DNA of 11,625 nt from Deltaproteobacteria bacterium (lineage in GTDB: Bacteria > UBA10199 > SBBF01), in assembly GCA_016207765.1 (NCBI GenBank), contig JACQOY010000023.1, positions 1 through 11,625 of the forward strand. Reading direction: 5' to 3'. A program made the translations under genes and the position numbers. Numbering within the stretch: position 1 is the first letter of the stretch; every line of letters begins with the position of its first letter. The notes under the pieces were generated by a model. It searched no databases and was not told the origin of the DNA. It worked only from the letters and a program-made list of their open reading frames with translations. Below, piece after piece: positions 1-5,983 of this stretch.

Positions 1-1
1 T

Positions 2-22
2 ACCGTCCGAAAATCGGACGGT
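2..22. other. Perfect hairpin upstream of rlmE
   Basis: A 9-bp inverted repeat, ACCGTCCGA and TCGGACGGT, is separated by three A residues. It ends 12 bases before the rlmE start codon and is followed by a run of eight G (24-31), not T. It therefore lacks the U-tract of an intrinsic terminator for an upstream plus-strand gene. It could be a 5' leader hairpin of rlmE, part of an upstream gene's 3' end, or another repeat copy. The window edge prevents a decision. Confidence 0.5.
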
Positions 23-34
23 TGGGGGGGGACA

Positions 35-673
35 ATGCCTCAGTACGACCGAAAAGACAAATTTTACCAGAAGGCCAAAAAAGAGGGATATCCCGCCCGT
101 TCGGCCTACAAGTTGATCGAGATGGACCAGCGTTTTGGGATCTTCAAGCCAGGTTCCCGGATTGTCGATTTGGGTTGCGCCCCCGGCGGGTGGCTGAAGG
201 TGGCGGAGGAAAATCTTGTAGGGGCGGCCCCCTGTGGCCGCCCTGGGCAACCACATGGGGTTGCCCCTACGAATATAATCGGCATCGACCTCCTCCCCCT
301 TCAATACACCCCGGCCCCCTCGACCATTTTCATCCAAGGGAACTTTCTCGATCCTGCCAATCAGCAAAAGATCATTGAAACCTTAAACGGAAAGGCGGAT
401 TGGATCCTCTCCGACATGTCGCCGAATATCTCCGGAATCAAATTCAAAGATCTTCAAGCCTCAATGGAACTTTGCCAGTCAGCTCTCGAATTTGCCAAGG
501 AGATTTTGCGCAAGGGGGGGGGATTAATCGTAAAAATTTTTCCCGGCCCGGAGATGGGAAGTTTCAGAAAGAAACTGAGGGAGGCCTTCGAACGAATCAC
601 CACGGTGGAACCGGAGGCGACACGAAAAACATCAACCGAAATCTATTTGGTTTGCATCGGCTTCAAGGGGTAA
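35..673 (+). CDS. rlmE: 23S rRNA (uridine-2'-O)-methyltransferase RlmE (FtsJ/RrmJ)
   Basis: SAM-dependent methyltransferase of the RlmE/FtsJ family, which 2'-O-methylates a uridine of the 23S rRNA A-loop during late 50S assembly in the cytoplasm. The 212 residues fit the usual length of about 200. The SAM-binding motif DLGCAPGGW is at 45-53. The family's K-D-K-E catalytic tetrad is complete: K26 in SAYKL, D127 in LSDMSPN, K167 in LIVKIF and E202 in STEIYLV. Residues 62-79, between the SAM motif and the next strand (NIIGIDLLPL), are extra compared with ordinary RlmE. They are encoded by a 53-bp palindromic element that preserves the frame. The ATG at 35 follows a GGGGGGGGA stretch that can act as a G-rich ribosome binding site. 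A G9 run (514-522) encodes part of KGGG at 160-163. The gene converges on the START-like gene with a 3-bp gap. Identity is secure; the activity of the insertion form is inferred from the intact catalytic residues. Confidence 0.95.
   Translation: MPQYDRKDKFYQKAKKEGYPARSAYKLIEMDQRFGIFKPGSRIVDLGCAPGGWLKVAEENLVGAAPCGRPGQPHGVAPTNIIGIDLLPLQYTPAPSTIFIQGNFLDPANQQKIIETLNGKADWILSDMSPNISGIKFKDLQASMELCQSALEFAKEILRKGGGLIVKIFPGPEMGSFRKKLREAFERITTVEPEATRKTSTEIYLVCIGFKG
218..270. repeat. 53-bp compound palindromic repeat inside rlmE
   Basis: Outer arms GTAG (218-221) and CTAC (267-270) enclose two hairpins. The first is GGGCGGCC (222-229) with GGCCGCCC (236-243). The second is GGGCAACC (245-252) with GGTTGCCC (259-266). 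The ends match the GTAGGGGCG/CGCCCCTAC arms of the 28-bp repeats elsewhere in the window, except for one base in the right arm. It is read as codons 62-79 of rlmE starting GTA GGG GCG, the same phase as the two truA copies. Folded as RNA it would form a three-way junction. Confidence 0.9.
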
Positions 674-678
674 CCCCT
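666..678. other. Mini-hairpin across the rlmE and START-like gene stops
   Basis: AGGGG and CCCCT flank the TAA stop of rlmE, and the right arm runs into the TAG stop of the opposing gene. A 5-bp stem without a U-tract is weak as a terminator, but it is the only structure between these convergent genes. Transcripts from the two sides probably overlap. Confidence 0.3.
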
Positions 679-1426
679 ATTCCACCATCTCTCCTTCAAT
701 CCCCCATTTTACTTTAAGTAGTTCTTTGGGAAAGGCCAGAAGGGTATCTTTGGAAACCATCCATGAAGGAAGACTTCCACCGGCATCGCTGTCGAGGGAA
801 TAGGTGATTTTTCCGTTGGCCTTATCGTAGGTCCAGCTTCCATGATTATAGGGGGTATAAACATGGTCGGTGTGTTGATTGAGGGTTGAGGCGTAAGGGC
901 CGACAAAGGCCCCATCGGCATCGACCGTATGTTTTACCTCATACCACTCAATAACAATCTTGTTGTCGGTCTGTTCTTTTACTTTCATGGCGATAACGTA
1001 ATGGCGCGGATAGACAAAAGGCTTTAGGCCGCCGGTTCGCTGATAAACAATGGCATAGCCGTCGCGCGTTCCCAGTGAGGTGCATTCGGTCAAGGCGGAA
1101 ACTCCGTTCACCTTCGCCGTCAGCGGGTAATGATTTGCGTCAAATATCACCTTTCTGAAATCTTCCGTGCTGATCTTATCCGCATTGGCCCCGATGGAAA
1201 TTGAGCCGGAAATGCTCACGGTCCCCGAAGTTTTGGTTTTCTGCAATTCGAGGGAAACCGGAGCCCCACCACCTGTTACTCCCCCCAGCTCATCGCCCGG
1301 CGTCGGCCCTGGGGCATATGAATCAAGCGGGATAAGAGAACCCCCCATTCCCGCCGTTGGACCGGCGGTTGGAAACGAGGGGACAAAATCGCGAACAAAA
1401 TCGGCAATGGATGGAATAATGGACAT
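677..1426 (-). CDS. START/SRPBCC-like lipid-binding-fold protein
   Basis: A 249-residue protein. From about residue 57 to the end it reads like a START/SRPBCC (helix-grip) domain. There are strands around 57-78, a 'D..HYP...' segment near 95-100 and a central GTRDGYAIVYQRTGG stretch. The C-terminal end, with GGSLPSWMVS followed by P.ELLKVK, is typical of bacterial START-like proteins. Such domains bind lipids or other hydrophobic ligands in a central pocket; the ligand here is unknown. Residues 1-56 are Pro/Gly-rich and probably disordered. They begin with a short possibly amphipathic stretch rather than a clear Sec signal, so location is uncertain. The ATG at 1426 follows AAGGAG with 6-base spacing, a good ribosome binding site. 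It is the last gene of the minus-strand cluster with the TPR and small secreted proteins. The family call rests on motif memory. Confidence 0.65.
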   Translation of the reverse strand: MSIIPSIADFVRDFVPSFPTAGPTAGMGGSLIPLDSYAPGPTPGDELGGVTGGGAPVSLELQKTKTSGTVSISGSISIGANADKISTEDFRKVIFDANHYPLTAKVNGVSALTECTSLGTRDGYAIVYQRTGGLKPFVYPRHYVIAMKVKEQTDNKIVIEWYEVKHTVDADGAFVGPYASTLNQHTDHVYTPYNHGSWTYDKANGKITYSLDSDAGGSLPSWMVSKDTLLAFPKELLKVKWGIEGEMVE

Positions 1427-1523
1427 AGTCGGCTCCTTTTTTATCTATATCGGTACGTTGCTTAATTTGTTGCTAACTATTTTTCAAGTATTTTGACAGT
1501 ACTTTGACTCGTCGCGTCGAAGA

Positions 1524-1898
1524 TCAAAACTCCGGATCGGGGGCGCCGAGGGACTCCGGAGATTTGGAGGGGATATAAGGGATCTCCTTCTGAACCACCT
1601 CGGTTGTCTTCCCGGATGGCCCGGTCGTCTCGATAGAAGATTTCGGCGTGTCGACCGATGGCTTATAAGGCAAATCAACCGGTGGTTTTTGGGATGACGC
1701 ATCGGACGGCGGCGTGGAGGGGATTTCGCTGGGGCCCACCGGGCCGATGGGGCCTTCCTGGGCAAAGGTAACCCGAAATAATAACAACAAACAAATAAGG
1801 GCACATCTTAGAATCACCCCCCCTGTCATCCCCGCGAAAGCGGGGATCCATACTGGATTCCCGCCTGCGCGGGAATGACATCCTACCCATTTATTCAT
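1524..1898 (-). CDS. Small secreted Pro/Ser-rich protein with repeat-expanded signal peptide
   Basis: A 124-residue protein of unknown function. The ATG at 1898 is chosen because AGGA lies 5 bases upstream and the start overlaps the TPR gene's stop (1891-1893), so translation is probably coupled. Another ATG at 1916 lacks this. The N-terminus is MNKWVG, then 19 residues (7-25) encoded by a 57-bp repeat, then GGVILR, then the hydrophobic core CALICLLLLFRVTFA and a likely signal peptidase I site after A46 (TFA/QE). The mature part, about 78 residues, is rich in Pro, Ser and Thr with no cysteine or recognisable domain, and is probably disordered and periplasmic or extracellular. A GTG at 1817, just after the repeat, is an alternative start but has no well-spaced Shine-Dalgarno. 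A 97-bp AT-rich gap separates it from the START-like gene. The exported call is fairly sure; the function is unknown. Confidence 0.6.
   Translation of the reverse strand: MNKWVGCHSRAGGNPVWIPAFAGMTGGVILRCALICLLLLFRVTFAQEGPIGPVGPSEIPSTPPSDASSQKPPVDLPYKPSVDTPKSSIETTGPSGKTTEVVQKEIPYIPSKSPESLGAPDPEF
1824..1880. repeat. 57-bp TGTCAT/ATGACA double-hairpin repeat
   Basis: Terminal arms TGTCAT and ATGACA enclose two hairpins on the plus strand: ATCCCCGC-GAAA-GCGGGGAT, and GATTCCCGC with GCGGGAAT around CTGC. This is the widespread interspersed repeat commonly mistranslated as CHSRAGGNP...FAGMT in proteobacterial annotations. Here it lies in an open frame: 57 bp equals 19 whole codons, read without a stop in the N-terminal region of the small secreted protein. 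Its design (terminal arms plus two hairpins) parallels the 53-bp element in rlmE but the sequence is different. Confidence 0.92.
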
Positions 1899-3015
1899 TC
1901 GATTCCTGAAAAACATACACTCCCCCCAACTCTTCCGCCAACCGCGGATCTTTGAGCTTCAAATCGGCGTACTTCTTCTTCGCCTCCGTAAAATTTTTCG
2001 TGTCGAGATCGATGAGCAAAAGATTGAACAGAATCCGGGTATCGGCGGGGTTCATTTTTTGCGCCTTTAAATAGGCTTCACGCGCCTTGGCGTACTTTTT
2101 TACATGGCGGTTGATGTTCCCCTCGACCATCCAGAGATCGGCGGAATCCTTGATCGCTCGCGCTCTTCCGATCCAGACCATGGCGGCGTTGGCATCGCCG
2201 TTTTTACGGTAGACATCCGCCAACTGTTGCATCAGTAAAACATTCTGCGCGTCTCCTTCGAGCGCCTGCTTGTACCATTTGATGGAATCGTCAAAGGTCC
2301 CGATTTTTTCGGCGCAAACAGCCAGATTCCTGAGGGCAAAGGGGGAATTCGGCTCCATTTCGAGGACTTTTTTATAGGCTGAAATCGCCTCGAAGTATTT
2401 TTTCAAGTCGCGGGTCACATTCCCCAAAAGCGACCAGGCAGGAATCGAATAAGGCTCCAAACCGGTCCATTTGACCAACGCCTCCCGGGCATCCTCGTTT
2501 AGTCCTTCTTTCCGGGCCTCTTTGATTTTGGCCTTCAGCGAGTCAACGGTTTCAACCACTTCAACCTCAAACCGGCGGAGGAGTTCGGGCTGGGAGATCT
2601 CCCCTTTTTTGTATTCAAGAACGTCGGAGAGATAAAACCGGGCCTTGAAAATCGACTGTTCATTCCCCACCGCCTCCAAAAAAACCGCCGTAAACGGCGC
2701 CTTCGCCTCGGCAAGCCGAACCCCCAACTCGATGACAAAACTGTCAAAACCCTGCGCCGCAAACGGCTCTTTGTTTTGGAGTTTGAGGGAGAGAAAAGAG
2801 CCGTCTTCTTTTTTTTCGTACGGCTCGCGGAACATCTCCTTGAAAGAATCCTCCCACGCCAAAGGCTTTTCCCGAGAGGACCGGGACTCTTTTTCCTGAG
2901 CCGGTGCAATCGTCGCCTCGGGGTCGGGAGCACTTTGCCGGGCCGAATCGCCGCTACAAGAGAGATTAAAAATCAGGAGGAAAAAAAACAGAAAGAACAC
3001 ATGTTCTTTATACAA
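1891..3015 (-). CDS. Envelope TPR-repeat protein (possible lipoprotein)
   Basis: A 374-residue exported tetratricopeptide-repeat protein. Residues 1-20 form a short signal sequence (K3, then a Phe/Leu-rich core) ending at C20 in FNLSC. The residue at -3 is Asn, not the usual Leu, so lipidation is likely but not certain. A polar, probably disordered linker (21-55) and an alpha/beta-looking segment (56-165) follow. About five TPR units cover 193-357, for example WSLLGNVTRDLKKYFEAISA at 194-213. TPR arrays are scaffolds for protein-protein contacts, so a role in envelope assembly is plausible; the partner is unknown. The start is a TTG at 3015 with AGG 6 bases upstream, preferred because it supplies the positively charged signal-peptide n-region. 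A GTG at 3000 would give a start with no charge. It is the first gene of the cluster, with a long structured leader. Confidence 0.75.
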   Translation of the reverse strand: MYKEHVFFLFFFLLIFNLSCSGDSARQSAPDPEATIAPAQEKESRSSREKPLAWEDSFKEMFREPYEKKEDGSFLSLKLQNKEPFAAQGFDSFVIELGVRLAEAKAPFTAVFLEAVGNEQSIFKARFYLSDVLEYKKGEISQPELLRRFEVEVVETVDSLKAKIKEARKEGLNEDAREALVKWTGLEPYSIPAWSLLGNVTRDLKKYFEAISAYKKVLEMEPNSPFALRNLAVCAEKIGTFDDSIKWYKQALEGDAQNVLLMQQLADVYRKNGDANAAMVWIGRARAIKDSADLWMVEGNINRHVKKYAKAREAYLKAQKMNPADTRILFNLLLIDLDTKNFTEAKKKYADLKLKDPRLAEELGGVYVFQESNE

Positions 3016-3037
3016 GATACGCCTGAAATTGACAAAT

Positions 3038-3114
3038 CCCCAATAATCACCACAAATTGGGGTCTATATCCCCCATTCTAAACCGATCCTATTGGTATTA
3101 AGACCCCCCAATTT
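3038..3114 (-). promoter_or_regulatory. Overlapping inverted repeats in the divergent control region
   Basis: Three segments can pair in two exclusive ways. AGACCCCCCAATTT (3101-3114) complements AAATTGGGGTCT (3054-3065) with a two-base bulge. The same central ATTGGGG (3056-3062) also complements CCCCAAT (3038-3044). A smaller pair, ACCGAT (3082-3087) and ATTGGT (3091-3096), lies between. In the leader of the TPR gene this resembles an attenuator with alternative folds. As DNA it lies about 100 to 160 bp upstream of the predicted sigma-54 start, a normal place for activator binding sites. The sequence does not distinguish the two readings. Confidence 0.45.
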
Positions 3115-3125
3115 TTAATCGCCTC

Positions 3126-3154
3126 TTGCACTAATCATAAAAAGTTATTAAAAT
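3126..3154 (+). promoter_or_regulatory. Weak sigma-70-like promoter candidate
   Basis: TTGCAC (3126-3131) and TAAAAT (3149-3154) are 17 bases apart, pointing toward the 641-residue gene. The -10 matches at 5 of 6 positions and the -35 at only 3 of 6. The stretch is very AT-rich, so chance matches are expected. The sigma-54 site downstream is the better candidate for this gene. Confidence 0.25.
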
Positions 3155-3182
3155 TATATAGTTAAGAATAACTCATTGTATA
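3153..3182 (-). promoter_or_regulatory. Sigma-70-like promoter candidate for the TPR cluster
   Basis: On the minus strand, TATACA (3182-3177) is followed after 18 bases by a perfect TATAAT (3158-3153). A transcript starting about 7 bases further on would have a leader of roughly 130 bases before the TTG start at 3015, containing the overlapping inverted repeats. AT-richness makes the match only suggestive. Confidence 0.35.
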
Positions 3183-3189
3183 TTCATTT

Positions 3190-3205
3190 TGGCATGGCTC
3201 TTGCT
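3190..3205 (+). promoter_or_regulatory. Sigma-54 (RpoN) -24/-12 promoter
   Basis: TGGCATG-GCTC-TTGCT matches the sigma-54 consensus TGGCACG-N4-TTGCW at all but one position. The essential GG (3191-3192) and GC (3203-3204) are exactly 10 bases apart. Transcription should start near 3216, directly before the AAGAGGAG ribosome binding site (3216-3223), giving a leader of about 14 bases before the ATG at 3230. Sigma-54 promoters require an AAA+ enhancer-binding activator; inverted repeats about 100-160 bp upstream are candidate binding sites. No activator gene is in the window. Confidence 0.72.
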
Positions 3206-3229
3206 CTATGATGGGAAGAGGAGAATTTT

Positions 3230-5155
3230 ATGGGTGATTCCACCTATAGCATTGGCGGTTACAGTATTGAAGAATTTGTCGGCCTGACGCCGGAAGAGCA
3301 GGATGCCATCCTCGCCCAGGAATGGGCCGATCTTTCGGCCGAGGAACTCGAAGAGGCCAAGACCGAATTCGACGAAAACATCTCCACCTACAAAGATGAT
3401 TTGGAAGATTCCGCCGATGAACTGGAAGATATCGATGACGACCCCGACGCCGAGGAACTGCTGGCCGAGGTGGAGGCGGAAATTGAAAGCGCGGAAGAAA
3501 CGGAAGATAATGTCAGCGAAGAAGCCGCGGATATTCAGGAACATACCCGTACCTATACCACCGACGAGGCGGCTTACATCAACGGCGACGATCTGGAAAT
3601 GGACGGCGGAACCTATTCCTACGAAATGTCGGGCGGCGATGTTTATGTCGAGGGAGACGCCCAATGGGCGCTGGTAAGCGCCGACACCACCTCGGGAACC
3701 TATACCTTTAAAGTAAGCACCGACGAGGGCTATTGCTACGTTGAAGTCCATACCAATAATGGGGTCAACCCCTTTGGTGAACAGACCGATGAAGAATATC
3801 TTCAGGAGGAAGGGGTCACCAACGAATCCGGAGAAGTCGTTGAGGATTACAACGCCGACGGCTTCATGAATCAGGACGACATCGACGCCGCCCTCGAAGC
3901 CCGCGATGGTTCGACCCTGGAAGACAGCAAGACCCAATTTTATTATTCCGGCGGCATTTCCTCCGGCTATCTGGAAACGCTCAAAACCACCTGGCCGACC
4001 GACCTGTTGAAAATTTCCTACTGGGGCGATTCAACCACCTCTTTTTACGATGAGCTTTTTGGGGATGAAACAACCAGTGACAGCCATGTCGATGTGATTG
4101 AGGGCTACAACGATTCGGTTGAGGGGCTTACCTCCACCACCGTTTCGCAATATACCGACGGCACTCTCGATTCGACCCTCCAGGCCGCCGCAGAGGAAGC
4201 CCTTGAGGCCCTCTATGGCTATATCGACGACCCAAGCGGCGACAGTGTTGCGGAGATTTGGTCGGACATCTGGGCAAGCTGGACAGAGGCCGGATTGACC
4301 GATGCACAAAAGGCAACGCTCATTCAATATCTGACGCTGACAGTGGCCTTAAACGACAAAACAAATTTCGGCGCCCTTTTTGGACCGGCAATTATCACTT
4401 TGGAAACAATGCTGGATTACAGAAGCGACGCCCACGAGAATTACACGGACGCCGATAAGTTGATTGTCCTCCTGCTGGAAGGTCAAACGGGGGCGGTTGG
4501 GAACTACGGCGGCTCTTCGGCTGTCTGGACCACCGCCTTTTCGGCCGATGGCGCAACCCAGGGGTCGTGGAAGGATCAGGATGAAAACGTCACGGCCATC
4601 AACAATTACAAAGCCATCGTTGCCGCCATGGGAGGTTCCCTAACCGGAGCTGAGACAACGGCACTGGCAAATGAAAAGGCGATTTTAGAGACGGAGGAAG
4701 AAGCGGCAAGTGAAGGAGGGAATGTAGAACTGAGCGATGATGATTACGAAAAATTACTGGATAACTGTAATAAATATGGCGACAACTACGACACCGGAGC
4801 CGACGACGGCATGACCAAATCCAACCGCAAGGCGGAACTGACGGCCCTTGTCAACAAGATCAATGACTGGATTGCCTCCGGCGTCAGTGCCGAGGAGTTG
4901 GGAGACAAAATCGTCAACTACATCTACGGCCTCAACAGCGATTGGCAGGATGATATAGCCGCAACCATTGTGGTCATGCTGAAAGAATTGGCCCCTGACC
5001 TGTTTAAGGAAATCCAGACCAAAAGCTTCAGCGACGACATGATGGAAATCATCTGGAATGGCTGGTTTACTCCTGGCGCCGTCTTAGAAGCTTCCGATGC
5101 TTTGGGGTATGAAGACGCCACCACCTTGGGCTGGGGCGATTATACCGGAAATTAA
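3230..5155 (+). CDS. Large acidic protein of unknown function with EF-hand-like loop
   Basis: A 641-residue protein, not recognised. It is strongly acidic, has no Sec signal, lipobox or membrane segment, and has only one or two cysteines in most of its length. Residues 19-105 are Glu/Asp-rich and look like a long helix or coiled coil, beginning LTPEEQDAILAQEW. Residues 105-178 look like a small beta domain (GGTYSYEMSGGDVYVEGDA). Residues 206-217, DYNADGFMNQDD, fit the dockerin/EF-hand calcium loop DxNxDGxxNxxD. Residues 230-641 are mixed helical with Trp-containing segments. Start choice is clear: AAGAGGAG lies 6 bases before the ATG and a sigma-54 promoter ends 24 bases upstream. It stands alone between a divergent cluster and a convergent truA, whose stop it overlaps by 4 bp. 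A Sec-independent secreted effector, a translocator-type protein or a cytoplasmic storage/stress protein are all possible; none is shown. Confidence 0.85.
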   Translation: MGDSTYSIGGYSIEEFVGLTPEEQDAILAQEWADLSAEELEEAKTEFDENISTYKDDLEDSADELEDIDDDPDAEELLAEVEAEIESAEETEDNVSEEAADIQEHTRTYTTDEAAYINGDDLEMDGGTYSYEMSGGDVYVEGDAQWALVSADTTSGTYTFKVSTDEGYCYVEVHTNNGVNPFGEQTDEEYLQEEGVTNESGEVVEDYNADGFMNQDDIDAALEARDGSTLEDSKTQFYYSGGISSGYLETLKTTWPTDLLKISYWGDSTTSFYDELFGDETTSDSHVDVIEGYNDSVEGLTSTTVSQYTDGTLDSTLQAAAEEALEALYGYIDDPSGDSVAEIWSDIWASWTEAGLTDAQKATLIQYLTLTVALNDKTNFGALFGPAIITLETMLDYRSDAHENYTDADKLIVLLLEGQTGAVGNYGGSSAVWTTAFSADGATQGSWKDQDENVTAINNYKAIVAAMGGSLTGAETTALANEKAILETEEEAASEGGNVELSDDDYEKLLDNCNKYGDNYDTGADDGMTKSNRKAELTALVNKINDWIASGVSAEELGDKIVNYIYGLNSDWQDDIAATIVVMLKELAPDLFKEIQTKSFSDDMMEIIWNGWFTPGAVLEASDALGYEDATTLGWGDYTGN

Positions 5156-5931
5156 TAAATCACCCTTCTCAACACCAACCCCCTCGCCGGCGCGGTGGCG
5201 CCTGCTTGGCGGCGGTCGCGGGATTTGAAGGCTTTTCTAAATTCCGCAAGCCGCATCCTCCCCTTCCCCACCTGAACCAAAGTGCCTACAATGTTGCGGA
5301 CCATCTGTTTTAAAAAGCCGTTGCCTACGATTGATATGCCGATCAATGAATCGGCGGTCTGTAGGGGCGTACAGCCGTACGCCCCTACGCGGATCGAGAT
5401 TCTGTAAACCCTCCTCACCGTCGTCTTGACGCTACTGTCGGAGGCGCAAAAGGCCTTGAAGTCGTGCTCCCCGACCAGACATCTTGCCGCCTGACGCATT
5501 TTTTTGAGATCGAGAGGCACCGGAATCTGCCAGACATACTCATTTAAAAATGGGGATCGGGTCCGGGAATTCAAAATGAAATATTCATATGTTTTCCGTT
5601 TGGCCGATTTCTGGGCGTGGAATTTTTCGTCCACTATTTGCGCATCGATGACGGCAATGTCGGTGGGCAGGAGGGAGTTGAGGCTGTAAATAATTTTGTG
5701 TAGGGGCGTATTGCAATACGCCCCTACATCATCCGCGTCAAAATGACAAACCTGCCCCAACGCGTGCACGCCGGAATCGGTCCTCCCCGATCCGATGACA
5801 TTTATTTTTTTCTGAAAAAGCCGATGGAGGGTCTTTTGGAGAAGCTCCTGAATCGTGACGCCGTTGGGTTGAACCTGCCAGCCGCAGTAGTTGGTCCCTT
5901 TATATTGAATTGTGAGTTTGATTCGGGGCAT
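5152..5931 (-). CDS. truA: tRNA pseudouridine(38-40) synthase TruA
   Basis: Converts uridines 38-40 in the anticodon stem-loop of many tRNAs to pseudouridine. It is 259 residues, close to the normal 245-270. The catalytic aspartate is D52 in GRTDSGVHA, preceded by the usual N-terminal YKGTNYCGWQVQPNG. The C-terminal GNGFLKQMVRNIVGTLVQVG (203-222) is also characteristic. Two segments are foreign: VGAYCNTPL (69-77), shortly after the catalytic loop, and VGAYGCTPLQ (182-191), between the YRI strand and the GNGFL motif. Each is the translation of a 28-bp palindrome. Core motifs are intact, so the enzyme is presumably active. The ATG at 5931 has GAAGGG 9 bases upstream, within the arm of a small hairpin. 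It is the last gene of the leu-asd block, 140 bp after the fusion gene, and overlaps the opposing 641-residue gene's stop by 4 bp. Confidence 0.95.
   Translation of the reverse strand: MPRIKLTIQYKGTNYCGWQVQPNGVTIQELLQKTLHRLFQKKINVIGSGRTDSGVHALGQVCHFDADDVGAYCNTPLHKIIYSLNSLLPTDIAVIDAQIVDEKFHAQKSAKRKTYEYFILNSRTRSPFLNEYVWQIPVPLDLKKMRQAARCLVGEHDFKAFCASDSSVKTTVRRVYRISIRVGAYGCTPLQTADSLIGISIVGNGFLKQMVRNIVGTLVQVGKGRMRLAEFRKAFKSRDRRQAGATAPARGLVLRRVIY
5361..5388. repeat. 28-bp palindromic repeat, truA copy near 3' end
   Basis: GTAGGGGCGTAC and GTACGCCCCTAC form a perfect 12-bp stem around AGCC. The 9-base outer arms are identical to the repeats at 5700 and 11298; the inner bases differ but remain paired. 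It encodes TruA residues from V182, starting at GTA GGG GCG in frame. Confidence 0.93.
5700..5727. repeat. 28-bp palindromic repeat, truA copy near 5' half
   Basis: A perfect 28-bp palindrome with arms GTAGGGGCG and CGCCCCTAC and the inner sequence TATTGCAATA. It encodes TruA residues from V69, again with GTA GGG GCG in frame. It is the second copy within the same 780-bp gene. Confidence 0.93.
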
Positions 5932-5938
5932 AGATCAA

Positions 5939-5983
5939 TACCCTTCGGGTACAAGAGCCTATAACGCTCCCCGCCTTCGGCGG
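5939..5983 (-). promoter_or_regulatory. Two small hairpins in the truA leader
   Basis: In the 140-bp gap before truA, two 5-bp hairpins with GAA loops on the minus strand are seen: CCGCC-GAA-GGCGG (5983-5971) and TACCC-GAA-GGGTA (5951-5939). The second contains the only Shine-Dalgarno-like sequence of truA (GAAGGG), so folding would reduce ribosome access. The rest of the gap (5984-6071) shows no clear promoter or terminator. Confidence 0.35.

Noticed and set aside
2..22. Intrinsic terminator
   Set aside because: Good stem, but followed by G residues instead of T on the plus strand.
22..378. 118-codon plus-strand open frame overlapping rlmE
   Set aside because: Starts in the G-run within the rlmE ribosome binding region and is out of frame with a clearly genuine gene.
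514..522. G9 tract in rlmE as a phase-variation switch
   Set aside because: It encodes the ordinary KGGG segment of the family, and a housekeeping rRNA methyltransferase is an unlikely phase-variable gene. Several other G/C runs occur in the window.
3206..3937. 243-codon minus-strand open frame opposite the acidic protein
   Set aside because: Same antisense effect. The plus-strand gene has a sigma-54 promoter, a strong ribosome binding site and an EF-hand motif, and the minus frame would begin within its 5' half.
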